From assembly GCA_910584495.1 (NCBI GenBank), contig CAJUAR010000051.1, positions 1 through 20,715 on the forward strand: a stretch of 20,715 bases of DNA, in the 5' to 3' direction. Made by a program: the position numbers and the translations under genes. The notes under the pieces were generated by a model, which was not told the DNA's origin, searched no databases, and saw nothing but the letters and a program-made list of their open reading frames with translations. This document shows, piece by piece, positions 1-7,547 of this stretch (its first letter is position 1; each line of letters starts with the position of its first letter). The DNA comes from an uncultured Muribaculaceae bacterium. Lineage in GTDB: Bacteria; Bacteroidota; Bacteroidia; Bacteroidales; Muribaculaceae.

Positions 1-54
1 TTGGCGACTACACGCTTTCCAGGCGTGCCTCTTCAACCACTCGAGCATCGCTCC
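1..54 (-). tRNA. tRNA-Ser (anticodon GGA), 3' part cut off by the window edge
   Basis: Read on the minus strand, the sequence begins with the serine-type acceptor strand GGAGCGA, followed by a D arm with GAGTGGTTGAAG. It then has a perfect 5-bp anticodon stem, CACGC/GCGTG, closing a 7-base loop, CTGGAAA. The anticodon GGA lies at plus positions 18-20 and reads UCC and UCU codons. The tRNA runs off the window inside the long variable arm, so the T arm and acceptor 3' strand are not visible. A good promoter lies just upstream at 70-100. Confidence 0.93.
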
Positions 55-69
55 TTGGATTTGCGATTG

Positions 70-100
70 CAAAATTAGTCATTTTTGCTTAATTGGCAAA
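70..100 (-). promoter_or_regulatory. Bacteroidetes-type promoter for tRNA-Ser
   Basis: On the minus strand a -33 element TTTG (plus 97-100) is separated by exactly 19 bases from a perfect -7 element TAATTTTG (plus 70-77), fitting the Bacteroides consensus TTTG / TAnnTTTG. Transcription would start at about position 63, some 9 bases before the mature 5' end of the tRNA. Both boxes and the spacing are seen directly; activity is inferred. Confidence 0.75.
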
Positions 101-180
101 TTTTTTGCGAAGTTTTTTTTCGCAATATTTCCAGATAGGGTATATTTTGTCTCTAATTTGCAAAGATGCACATGTCGGTG

Positions 181-211
181 GTTGTATAGCCATATATTTT
201 TAGTAGTTTTG
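181..211 (+). promoter_or_regulatory. Probable promoter of the SDR gene
   Basis: A perfect -7 box TAGTTTTG at 204-211 follows an imperfect -33 box GTTG (181-184, one mismatch to TTTG) with a 19-base spacer. The start would fall at about 218, leaving a leader of about 15 bases before the ATG at 234. The rest of 55-233 is AT-rich and I see no other gene in it. Confidence 0.6.
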
Positions 212-233
212 CACTCAAAAAAATGAATATACG

Positions 234-995
234 ATGAAAACTGTTTTTATTACAGGTGGTGCTTCTGGTATCGGTGCTGCGTGTGTGCGTAAATTTGCAG
301 CCGAAGGCTGGAATGTGGCATTTATGGATCTTGACTGTGAGATGGGGCGCGAGCTTGTTGAAGAGCTCGGAGCAGGGGAGCGTTTATTGTTCCGAGTTGG
401 AGACACACGCTCGCGGACCGATATTGCAGCCATTCTTTCCGAGGCTGCCGAGCGCTTTGGTTCGATTGACAGCGTGTTTGCCAATGCCGGTATCCATCAG
501 TCCAACACTCTGTTGTCGGTGAGCGATGATGAACTCAAACGTATCATTGACATTAATATCTACGGCACGGTGCGTACGCTGCAGGAGACGGTGCCATATA
601 TAATCCGTGCCGGCGGAGGAAGCATTGTAATCAATGTTTCCGATCAATGGTTTGTTGGCAAAGCCCATAGTTTTGCCTATGGGCTTACCAAGGGTGCTTT
701 GGGACAGATTACCCGAAGCTTGTCGATTGACTTGGCTGAGTATGGTATACGTGTCAATGCATTATGCGCCGGCACTATTCACACACCTATGGTGGACAAG
801 ATTTTTGACCGGGCATCAGCATCGTCGGGGCGTACGGTTGACGATTTATGGGCGGAGGAAAACAGTTTGTTTGCTCGAGGAAAAGTGGGAACTCCTCAAG
901 AGGCATCTGAAGTTGTATATTTTCTTGCTTCGGATGCGTCGAGTTTTTGCACAGGAGCCCATTTTCTTGCCGATGGAGGGCTTGTGGCCGGTTAG
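234..995 (+). CDS. Short-chain dehydrogenase/reductase (SDR) family oxidoreductase
   Basis: This is a classical SDR of 253 residues, the usual length, and should be a cytosolic NAD(P)-dependent oxidoreductase. The cofactor-binding motif TGGASGIG is at 7-14, NAG at 84-86, the catalytic Ser at about 136, and the Tyr149-x3-Lys153 pair is intact. The Asp at residue 32, at the end of the second strand (FMDLD), suggests preference for NAD(H) over NADP(H). The C-terminal AGTIHTPM and FLADGG stretches are also typical of the family. The substrate cannot be deduced: the gene stands alone, with its own promoter and a terminator after it, next to a tRNA. Family membership is certain; the reaction is unknown. 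Confidence 0.92.
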   Translation: MKTVFITGGASGIGAACVRKFAAEGWNVAFMDLDCEMGRELVEELGAGERLLFRVGDTRSRTDIAAILSEAAERFGSIDSVFANAGIHQSNTLLSVSDDELKRIIDINIYGTVRTLQETVPYIIRAGGGSIVINVSDQWFVGKAHSFAYGLTKGALGQITRSLSIDLAEYGIRVNALCAGTIHTPMVDKIFDRASASSGRTVDDLWAEENSLFARGKVGTPQEASEVVYFLASDASSFCTGAHFLADGGLVAG

Positions 996-1057
996 TGGCG
1001 TGCCGAGACAGGTTTATAATCGTTTAATCCGATTAGTCGGAGTATTAGCAAGTTAAA

Positions 1058-1091
1058 AGACAGATTCCGGTATATTGCCCGGAATCTGTCT
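1058..1091. terminator. Bidirectional hairpin terminator between SDR and rubrerythrin genes
   Basis: A perfect 13-bp inverted repeat, AGACAGATTCCGG (1058-1070) and its complement (1079-1091), encloses an 8-base loop. It is flanked by an A-rich run on the left and a T-rich run (ctgttctgtttt) on the right, so it could stop transcription from either side. It sits between the stops of two convergent genes, at 995 and 1140, exactly where such an element is expected. Confidence 0.85.
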
Positions 1092-1139
1092 CTGTTCTGT
1101 TTTGCTTAATCCAGCTTGATGATTCGCTGAATGATGGAA

Positions 1140-1721
1140 TCAATAGTTAGAGGCTTTGCGCTCGAACCATGCCTGGTCCATGCCGCACACGGGGCAACGC
1201 TTGGGAGCGGTCTTGGCAGTGATTGTGAAGCCGCATCGGCGACACATCCATTCGGTAGGTTCGGAACTTTCGAAGACTTGGCCCGCTTCCATGCGTTCGA
1301 GAAGTTTCAGATAGCGTGCTTCGTGGGTTTGCTCGGCTTTGGCGACAAGACGGAAGTGGTTTGCAATTTGCGGGAAACCTTCGTCTTGAGCTGTTTTTGC
1401 GAAACTTTCGTAGAGGCTGCTCCATTCCTCGCGTTCGCCGGCGGCTGCTTCGGCAAGGTTTTTTGCCGTGTCGGCAACAACGCCGGCAGGGTAGCCTGCA
1501 GTGATTTCTACCGTTCCTCCTTCGAGGAATGAGAAGAAGCTGCGTGCATGGGTTAGTTCTTGTTCGGCAGTTTCAAGAAAAATGGCAGCTATCTGTTCGT
1601 AGCCTTCTTCTTTGGCTCGGTCGGCAAAGAGTGTATAACGGTTGCGGGCCTGGCTTTCACCGGCAAACGAAGCGAGAAGATTATGTTCGGTCTGAGTTCC
1701 TTTGATTGTTTTTGTTTCCAT
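1140..1721 (-). CDS. rbr: Rubrerythrin
   Basis: Rubrerythrin (193 residues) is a cytosolic non-heme diiron peroxidase that reduces hydrogen peroxide in anaerobes. The N-terminal four-helix ferritin-like domain carries the diiron ligands in GESQARNRY (about 21-29), ETAEQELTHA (50-59), GEREEW (95-100) and KAEQTHEARY (128-137). The C-terminal rubredoxin-like domain has the Fe(Cys)4 motif CxxC at 160/163 and CxxC at 176/179. Length and order match classic rubrerythrins. Only a poor -7 match (1732-1739) is seen upstream. It diverges from the ECF sigma gene across 163 bases (1722-1884), and a shared oxidative-stress response is only an inference. Confidence 0.96.
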   Translation of the reverse strand: METKTIKGTQTEHNLLASFAGESQARNRYTLFADRAKEEGYEQIAAIFLETAEQELTHARSFFSFLEGGTVEITAGYPAGVVADTAKNLAEAAAGEREEWSSLYESFAKTAQDEGFPQIANHFRLVAKAEQTHEARYLKLLERMEAGQVFESSEPTEWMCRRCGFTITAKTAPKRCPVCGMDQAWFERKASNY

Positions 1722-1884
1722 TTTGTATTGACAAATTTGTTATGCATTAAAAACAACCAATGCTCTCCAAAAGTTCGGGAATATTGATTAACATCAGTGA
1801 AAAATACTTAAACTCCCGACCTAAAGCCTCGCCGGATTGTTATATTTATAAATCTATGATTATTCACTTATTAAACTATCTATT

Positions 1885-2394
1885 ATGGGATCAAACACCT
1901 TTGAAACTAAGTTATTGTCGATACAGAGCAATCTTCTCAATTTTGCTTATGCCCTGACATCGAATCGCGAAGATGCCAACGACCTTCTGCAGGATACGGT
2001 TTTAAAAGTACTCGACAGTGAGGACAAATACATATCGAATGTTAATTTCAAGGGTTGGGCTTTCACCATCATGCGCAATCTTTTCATCAATAAATACCGA
2101 AGGCAATCGCGCTCGGTGGTTGTCATAGACCGCAGCGAAGACCTCTACCAGCTCAACATGTCGCAGGATTCAGGGCTTGACACTCCCGAAGGAGCTATCA
2201 ATGCCAAAGAAATTACGGCTATGATAAGAAGCTTTCCCGAAGATTTGAGGCGCCCCTTCTCTATGCTCATTTCCGGTTATCACTACAACGAGATAGCCGA
2301 GGAGCTGAATCTGCCTGTTGGCACTATCAAAAGCCGAATATTCCAAGCTCGCAAGAAGTTGCAGAAACGACTTGGTGATTACCGCTTCGACTGA
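1885..2394 (+). CDS. ECF-type RNA polymerase sigma factor (sigma-70 family)
   Basis: This small sigma factor (169 residues) has only regions 2 and 4, as in ECF sigmas. Region 2 covers about residues 10-75, including DANDLLQDTVLKVL and the FKGWAFTIMRNLFINKYRR stretch that melts and reads the -10 region. Region 4 covers about 105-165, ending with the helix-turn-helix YHYNEIAEELNLPVGTIKSRIFQARKKL. No anti-sigma gene lies next to it: downstream, after 8 bases, is the convergent DUF389 gene. Regulation is therefore not the usual operonic sigma/anti-sigma pair, unless a partner lies elsewhere. No clear promoter is visible upstream; the best -7 match is TATATTTA at 1841-1848 without a -33 box. Confidence 0.92.
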   Translation: MGSNTFETKLLSIQSNLLNFAYALTSNREDANDLLQDTVLKVLDSEDKYISNVNFKGWAFTIMRNLFINKYRRQSRSVVVIDRSEDLYQLNMSQDSGLDTPEGAINAKEITAMIRSFPEDLRRPFSMLISGYHYNEIAEELNLPVGTIKSRIFQARKKLQKRLGDYRFD

Positions 2395-2402
2395 GCGTTG
2401 GG

Positions 2403-3761
2403 TCAATCGGCAGGGAGCGGCACAATCTGCACCTTTTTTAATCCTAAGCGAGCCTCGACATATTTGGCAAGTTTCTCGGTTTCGGCACGGTTGATGCGAC
2501 TGCGTTGATAGACCATCACAACAGAAGCCGTGTCGGCCGTGCCGTTCTTGAGGTTGCTGAACACGGCCTTGCTGATGCCAATGCGGTCGACCTGCGGGAA
2601 TATCACTTTCACTTCATCTGCAATCCGAGGAGCTTCAATGGCGGAGTTTCGCCGGGCATCATCGACAAGGGCTTTGAGCGAATCGATTTGGAATTGTTGC
2701 CGACTGATGGTTTTTTGTGCAAGCTGGAAGATAGCATCGTCTTTTTTTGCTGACGTATTGTAGGCAATGTCGCTGCCCTGGAAAATGTCGATGTGGGTGC
2801 CTTTCAGCCCATAGTACTGCAGGCGCGATGAAAGCGCAAGACAGAGGGAGTCGCTCGGCAGATGGCGCCCAATGAGCGTAAGTTTGAGCGTTTTGTTGCC
2901 ATGAGCCATACTTGCTTTACTTGTAAGCACCTGGGTGTCCGGGAAACGGCACTCGTTCTGTACAAAATTTTGCACACGCATGTTGAATTTGTTTTCGCGC
3001 AGCATGTTGTAGGTAAGATAGATGCTGGGCAGCATGGTGAGAACAGCCAGTGTATAGACAGTTTTCATCACCTTTTGTTGGCGCACAGGGTCGGCCGAAG
3101 TCGTTCCCTTGTATTTCATCAGTTTCACACCGATGAATGTGGCAAAGGCAATATAGATGGAGTTGATAATAAACAGATATGAAGCTCCGAGAAAATAATT
3201 GAGCTGCCATGTGGCCAATCCATAGCCGGCAGTGCACAGAGGAGGCATGAGGGCAGTGGCGATAGCCACGCCCGGAATGACATTGCCCTTGTTTGTGCTG
3301 CCCAGGGCGATAATACCTGCCGCACCTCCTACGAATCCGATCAAAACATCGTATATTGTCGGCGACGTGCGAGCGAGCAGTTCGCTATGTTGTTCGTTTA
3401 CAGGAGAAATAAGGAAGAAAAACGTGGAAGCAAGCACGGAAATTCCCGCAGCCATAATGAGGTTGCGCATGCAGCGTTTTATCAAAGAGAAATCGTGTAT
3501 GCCTACACCCAGACCAAGGCCAATGATAGGCCCCATGAGTGGAGAAATCAACATGGCTCCGATGATTACTGCCGTCGAATTGGTGTTGAGGCCAAGCGAA
3601 GCAATGAGTATGGCCATGATAAGAACCAATGCGTTTGTGCCGCGAAACGATACTCCTTCGCGTATGTTTGCTTCGGCTTCTTGTTGGCTCACAAGCTGAC
3701 CCGACAAAGAGAAATAATTTATGAAAAAGTCGCGAGTTTTAGTAAAAATATCTGTCTTCAT
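2403..3761 (-). CDS. DUF389 family integral membrane protein
   Basis: This is an inner-membrane protein of 452 residues. After a short cytosolic N-terminus come about six or seven hydrophobic helices, roughly 43-57, 63-87, 99-119, 136-154, 162-184, 190-213 and 233-250. Characteristic DUF389 stretches are NTNSTAVIIGAMLISPLMGP (about 59-78) and GVAIATALMPPLCTAGYGLA (164-183). The last 200 residues are soluble and variable. The biochemical role of DUF389 proteins is not established. It converges on the sigma factor gene with 8 bases between stops, so no separate terminator fits there. Its upstream gap (3762-3834) contains the AT-rich palindrome described separately. Confidence 0.9.
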   Translation of the reverse strand: MKTDIFTKTRDFFINYFSLSGQLVSQQEAEANIREGVSFRGTNALVLIMAILIASLGLNTNSTAVIIGAMLISPLMGPIIGLGLGVGIHDFSLIKRCMRNLIMAAGISVLASTFFFLISPVNEQHSELLARTSPTIYDVLIGFVGGAAGIIALGSTNKGNVIPGVAIATALMPPLCTAGYGLATWQLNYFLGASYLFIINSIYIAFATFIGVKLMKYKGTTSADPVRQQKVMKTVYTLAVLTMLPSIYLTYNMLRENKFNMRVQNFVQNECRFPDTQVLTSKASMAHGNKTLKLTLIGRHLPSDSLCLALSSRLQYYGLKGTHIDIFQGSDIAYNTSAKKDDAIFQLAQKTISRQQFQIDSLKALVDDARRNSAIEAPRIADEVKVIFPQVDRIGISKAVFSNLKNGTADTASVVMVYQRSRINRAETEKLAKYVEARLGLKKVQIVPLPAD

Positions 3762-3779
3762 TGCACTGCAGAAAGAATT

Positions 3780-3797
3780 TAAAGTTGTAAAACTTTA
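3780..3797. repeat. AT-rich 7-bp inverted repeat upstream of the DUF389 gene
   Basis: TAAAGTT and AACTTTA flank the 4-base loop GTAA, forming a perfect short palindrome 19 bases upstream of the DUF389 start codon and 38 bases downstream of the recX stop. It has no GC content to speak of and no strong T-tract, so it is a poor intrinsic terminator. It could be an operator or chance. Confidence 0.4.
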
Positions 3798-3834
3798 TGT
3801 GCCTGTTTGTTTATTGTTGTGTTTAGAAATTCAG

Positions 3835-4332
3835 TCATAAAGGGCGCTTTTGCCGGTGTTGTTTGATAGCAGCTATGACAAGTGCCGGTTCGAAGCCTCG
3901 AGCTATGAAACGGCGAGCCAGTTTCTGACACCCGGCAAAGTCGGCATATTGTTCTGGCGAACGGTTTATCTCGCTGCATATAAGGTGCCTGAGTTTGTCT
4001 TGATACTTGTCGGTGTCGATGCTTTCGAGAGCTTGCTCTATCAGGTCGGCAGTTATGCCTTTCTGTCGCAGCTGCATGGCAATTTTGATTTTACCCCAAT
4101 TGGCAAACTGAGCTTTGTCGCGGGCAAAGGCGCCTGCAAAGCGGCTGTCGTCCACGAAGCGTCTCTCTACCAGCGATGCGATAATATTGTCGACTTCTGA
4201 GGGCGAGACTCCCCAACGGAAGAGCTTCTGCCTGGCTTCGCCGGTGCTTATTTCGGCAGCTGCACACATAGTTTCGAGACGTTCGAGAGCGGCCTCGGCA
4301 CTTAGTGGTTTACGGTTGACAAGCGGTGACAT
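3835..4332 (-). CDS. recX: RecX family regulatory protein
   Basis: RecX proteins bind RecA filaments and modulate their activity in the cytosol. This 165-residue protein is all-helical with the three-helix repeat pattern of the family, including RFVDDSRFAGAFARDK (about 58-73) and WGKIKIAMQLRQKGI (about 79-93) followed by a helical C-terminal repeat. I chose the ATG at 4332; an in-frame TTG at 4347 would add five residues. The gene overlaps the end of prmC by 23 bases, so the two are probably translationally coupled. No recA is in view. Confidence 0.85.
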   Translation of the reverse strand: MSPLVNRKPLSAEAALERLETMCAAAEISTGEARQKLFRWGVSPSEVDNIIASLVERRFVDDSRFAGAFARDKAQFANWGKIKIAMQLRQKGITADLIEQALESIDTDKYQDKLRHLICSEINRSPEQYADFAGCQKLARRFIARGFEPALVIAAIKQHRQKRPL

Positions 4333-5161
4333 AGCGGTAGCGGCCAAGATAGTCGCGCAAGGCTGTTGCGTTGGTCATGCCTTCGTTTTCAAGCAATTGG
4401 CAGACTTCTTTGGGAAATTTGGAATTGATTTCTAAATAAATGCGTCCTTTGTGCCGAAGTGCCCGGGATGCATACCGGGCAATGGCTTTGTAGAAAAGCA
4501 GAGGGTCGTTGTCCGGCACAAAGAGTGCGCTCCGGGGTTCGTAGTCGAGGACGCGGCTGTCCATCTGCGTGCTTTCGCATTGGAGCACGTAGGGCGGATT
4601 ACTGATAATAATGTCGTAGGCAGCTTGCGGAGCTTTGGCCGTCAGAATGTCGGCTGGCTCAAAAACGACGTCCGCTTTCAGGCCTTTGGCGTTTTCTTTA
4701 GCCACGGCTAATGCTTGAGGGCTTATGTCTATGGCCCTTACGTTGGAGAAGGGCAATGCGCGGGCCAGCGATATTGCAATGCAGCCCGAGCCTGTACCTA
4801 TGTCGAGCACACAAAGGTCGGTCTTAGCTTCGAAATCTTTGACAGCCATGTCGACCAGTGCTGCTGTTTCGGGGCGCGGTATGAGCACCGATGAATCGAC
4901 AAGGAAGTCGTTGCCCATGAATTGGGCTTTTCCCACGGCATACTGCACCGGTTCTCCGGAAGCGACCTTGTCAATCACCTTGTTTATCCTTTGGCATGTT
5001 TCCGGCAGCATTTCGCGGTCTCCGTTCATAAAAATGAATTTGGGCGAATAGCCGGCAACATCTTCGAAAATAATGCGTGCGGCACTGTTGCCTTCGCTTT
5101 CGGAGCCCAGGATGTGGCGCAAATGCGAACGGCACTGTCGATATAGTTCATCGAGTGTCAT
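4310..5161 (-). CDS. prmC: Peptide chain release factor N5-glutamine methyltransferase PrmC (HemK)
   Basis: PrmC methylates the glutamine of the GGQ motif in release factors RF1 and RF2 using S-adenosylmethionine. In this 283-residue protein the N-terminal helical substrate-binding domain (about 1-90) is followed by the family signature IPRPETAALV (94-103). The SAM-binding motif VLDIGTGSGCIAI is at 118-130, and the catalytic NPPY motif at 188-191. Length is normal. The ATG overlaps the obg stop codon by four bases (ATGA), indicating translational coupling, and its own 3' end overlaps recX. Confidence 0.95.
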   Translation of the reverse strand: MTLDELYRQCRSHLRHILGSESEGNSAARIIFEDVAGYSPKFIFMNGDREMLPETCQRINKVIDKVASGEPVQYAVGKAQFMGNDFLVDSSVLIPRPETAALVDMAVKDFEAKTDLCVLDIGTGSGCIAISLARALPFSNVRAIDISPQALAVAKENAKGLKADVVFEPADILTAKAPQAAYDIIISNPPYVLQCESTQMDSRVLDYEPRSALFVPDNDPLLFYKAIARYASRALRHKGRIYLEINSKFPKEVCQLLENEGMTNATALRDYLGRYRYVTACQP

Positions 5162-6420
5162 TTGTCGTCGTTTATGGCTTCGAAAAGGAAAGCCTCGTCG
5201 TCATCGGCACGGTCGTTGTGTTCCACATCTTCGTCGATGATTTGCTCGGCATCGTCCCAGTCGATATCTTCTCCCCATTCGCCGGGATTGATGTTTCGCA
5301 GGTCTTCGGCTTCCTGGTCTTCTTCTTCCGGCGTTGGTTCGTATTCGAATATGAATTCGTCCTCTTCGCGCACACGGTGCTGGTTGTCGAGCGGTCGGTG
5401 GATTATGGGGCCGACAATTCGGTTGTTCTCGTCGGTGATTGCGCGCCAGAGCATGTCCTTGAGCTCGGTAATACCCTGGCCTGTCACTGCCGAGATGAAT
5501 ACCGAGGGCACACCTTCGGGCAGCGTTTTGGCAATTTCTTCTCGCAGTTCGTCATCGAGCATGTCCGATTTAGATACGGCTAAGACGCGTTGTTTGTCAA
5601 CAAGCTCGGGATTGAATTTTCGCAGTTCGTCGAGCAGAATTTCATATTCTTTTTCGATGTCGTTGGCATCGGCAGGCACCATGAACAGCAACACGGCATT
5701 ACGCTCGATATGTCGCAGAAAGCGCAGACCCAGGCCTTTGCCTTCGCTGGCACCTTCAATAATCCCTGGAATGTCGGCCATGACAAAGGAGCGGTTGTCG
5801 CGATATGAAACAATTCCTAACTGAGGCTCCATGGTTGTGAAAGGATAGTCGGCAATCTTGGGCTCTGCAGCAGAAAGTGCCGATAGCAAGGTCGATTTTC
5901 CGGCATTAGGGAAGCCAACCAAGCCAACATCGGCAAGCATTTTCAGTTCGAGTACCACGCTGCGCTCCACGGCAGGTTCACCCGGCTGGGCATAACGCGG
6001 CGTGCGGTTTGTGGCACTCTTGAAGTGCCAGTTGCCAAGGCCGCCGCGGCCTCCTTTGAGGAGTTTTACCTCCTGGCCGTCGTCGGTAACTTCACAGAGA
6101 TATTGCCCCGTTTCGGCATCAAAGACCACCGTGCCGCATGGCACATCCACAATCACATCGTCTCCGTCCTTGCCAAAGCTTCGACCACCGCTTCCGCTTT
6201 GGCCGTTGCCGGCAAAGATGTGTCGGCGGTATTTGAGTGGCAGCAGTGTCCACATATTGCGGTTGCCCCGAAGAATTATGTGTCCTCCACGGCCTCCGTC
6301 GCCGCCATCAGGACCTCCTTTAGGCACGTATTTGGCTCTGTAGAAATGGCGCGAGCCTGCACCTCCTTTGCCCGAACGACAAAGAATTTTCACATAGTCT
6401 ATAAAATTGGATTCTGCCAT
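5158..6420 (-). CDS. obg: GTPase Obg (CgtA/ObgE)
   Basis: Obg is an essential GTPase involved in late assembly of the large ribosomal subunit and stress control. The glycine-rich Obg domain spans about 1-160 (KGGPDGGDGGRGG at 34-46). The G domain follows, with G1 GFPNAGKS (169-176), G2 around DYPFTTMEP (191-199), G3 DIPG (216-219), G4 as SKSD (283-286, Ser in place of Asn) and G5 SAVTGQG (310-316). A highly acidic tail covers about 353-420. I start at the ATG at 6420 (MAESNFIDYVKI), where family homology begins; an in-frame TTG at 6462 would add 14 unlikely residues. It lies 38 bases after the nucleotidyltransferase gene and overlaps prmC by four bases. Confidence 0.96.
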   Translation of the reverse strand: MAESNFIDYVKILCRSGKGGAGSRHFYRAKYVPKGGPDGGDGGRGGHIILRGNRNMWTLLPLKYRRHIFAGNGQSGSGGRSFGKDGDDVIVDVPCGTVVFDAETGQYLCEVTDDGQEVKLLKGGRGGLGNWHFKSATNRTPRYAQPGEPAVERSVVLELKMLADVGLVGFPNAGKSTLLSALSAAEPKIADYPFTTMEPQLGIVSYRDNRSFVMADIPGIIEGASEGKGLGLRFLRHIERNAVLLFMVPADANDIEKEYEILLDELRKFNPELVDKQRVLAVSKSDMLDDELREEIAKTLPEGVPSVFISAVTGQGITELKDMLWRAITDENNRIVGPIIHRPLDNQHRVREEDEFIFEYEPTPEEEDQEAEDLRNINPGEWGEDIDWDDAEQIIDEDVEHNDRADDDEAFLFEAINDDK

Positions 6421-6458
6421 GATTTGCTTGGATATAAGATTAAAACGCACGTTTGCTG

Positions 6459-7547
6459 TCAAGTGTTCGGGTCGCTGTGTGCCATGGAGTTGTGATGGCG
6501 CATCAATTCGCCGGCTTGACGGAAATCGAGCGGAGTTCCCACATCAATCCACGTGCCTTTGATAGGGTAGTATGTCACTTTCTTGCCCATGTCTATGGCT
6601 TTTGAAACCAAATCTGTAGCATCGCATCGTTCTCCGTCGAGCATCCGCAGCAAAGCGTTTGAAAAAATATAGATTCCGGCATTGGCATAGTAGGAGTACG
6701 ATGGTTTCTCCTCAATGGCTGTAACTTTGTTGGAATCGGCGTTGTCGAGTGTCAGAATGGCATAAGGCACAGAGACTTGGTAGGGCACAACGGCAATTGT
6801 CACATCGGCCGACCGTTGCAGATGTGTCAGGAACATTTCTTCGAATGAAATGGTGGTGAGCAGGTCGGAGTTCATCACCAGTGTGTTGCCAATAGGTTCG
6901 ATATCGAGCATCGATACAGCTCCAATTGTGCCGAGGGGCGCATCTTCGCGCACGCACTTGACATTCACTCCGGCCACAGGCTTGGAAAAATGCTCTTCGA
7001 TTTGCTCCGAAAGATAGCGTGTCATCACGCAGATGTTGTCTATTCCACAAGACGCAAGGGCTTCCACGTTATAGTCGATAATGGCTTTGCCTTCGATTTT
7101 GAGGAGAGGTTTCGGGGTGCTGAGGGTTGCCGGTCGCAGTCGCTCGCCTTTGCCGCCGGCCATGAGCACGGCGTGGAGTGGGAGGATGGTTTTGAAACGA
7201 GTAAGATCGATGATGTCGGCAATTGTGTTGTCCCTGTCGAGCACTGGCACGAGCATAATGCCTTCGTCGCGGTATTTTCGCAGCGTGTCAGGGTCGATAT
7301 TGTCCTTGTCTACGCTGCGGAAATGTCGGAGGCATACAGCACCGGCAGGTGTCGAAGTAGAAGCCCCGCCGATAAGTGCGCGGCGTATGTCGCCATCGGT
7401 GAGAGTGCCGCACATATTTCCGTTGTCAGCAGTGACAAAGAGAGTCATCTTGCCCCCCGGCAGGCTGTTGAGTTGCCTCAGTGCCTCGAGCAGGGGTGCA
7501 TCCTCTGCAATGGTGTGCCGGGCTATAAATTTATGGTCGGCAATCAT
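6459..7547 (-). CDS. CBS-domain sugar-1-phosphate nucleotidyltransferase
   Basis: This 362-residue cytosolic enzyme fuses an N-terminal pair of CBS motifs (about 1-118) to a nucleotidyltransferase domain of the sugar-nucleotide pyrophosphorylase fold. The pyrophosphorylase signature is LMAGGKGERLRPATLSTPKPLL (128-149). A probable metal-binding Asp is in VMNSDLL, and GTWIDVGTPLDFRQA near the C-terminus is typical. It should activate a sugar phosphate with an NTP. Proteins with this CBS-plus-transferase architecture include PtmE, the GlcN-1-P guanylyltransferase of the Campylobacter legionaminate pathway; whether the substrate is the same here is inference. The ATG at 7547 overlaps the stop of the cytidylyltransferase gene by four bases. 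Longer upstream readings run in another frame through that gene and are not credible. Confidence 0.85.
   Translation of the reverse strand: MIADHKFIARHTIAEDAPLLEALRQLNSLPGGKMTLFVTADNGNMCGTLTDGDIRRALIGGASTSTPAGAVCLRHFRSVDKDNIDPDTLRKYRDEGIMLVPVLDRDNTIADIIDLTRFKTILPLHAVLMAGGKGERLRPATLSTPKPLLKIEGKAIIDYNVEALASCGIDNICVMTRYLSEQIEEHFSKPVAGVNVKCVREDAPLGTIGAVSMLDIEPIGNTLVMNSDLLTTISFEEMFLTHLQRSADVTIAVVPYQVSVPYAILTLDNADSNKVTAIEEKPSYSYYANAGIYIFSNALLRMLDGERCDATDLVSKAIDMGKKVTYYPIKGTWIDVGTPLDFRQAGELMRHHNSMAHSDPNT

Noticed and set aside
1..995. tRNA-Ser as an attachment site of an integrated element
   Set aside because: There is no integrase, no direct repeat of the tRNA end and no phage-like gene nearby; the tRNA 3' end, where integration occurs, is outside the window.
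1732..1739. Possible -7 box CAAATTTG for rubrerythrin
   Set aside because: It has one mismatch, no good -33 partner at the right distance, and would leave a leader of only a few bases.
1744..1763. Small inverted repeat GCATT/AATGC in the rubrerythrin-sigma intergenic region
   Set aside because: A five-base stem with a ten-base loop is expected by chance, and it does not resemble a PerR or OxyR site.
6421..6462. Longer Obg start at 6462
   Set aside because: It begins with TTG and adds 14 residues before MAESNFIDYV, the normal start of Obg proteins.
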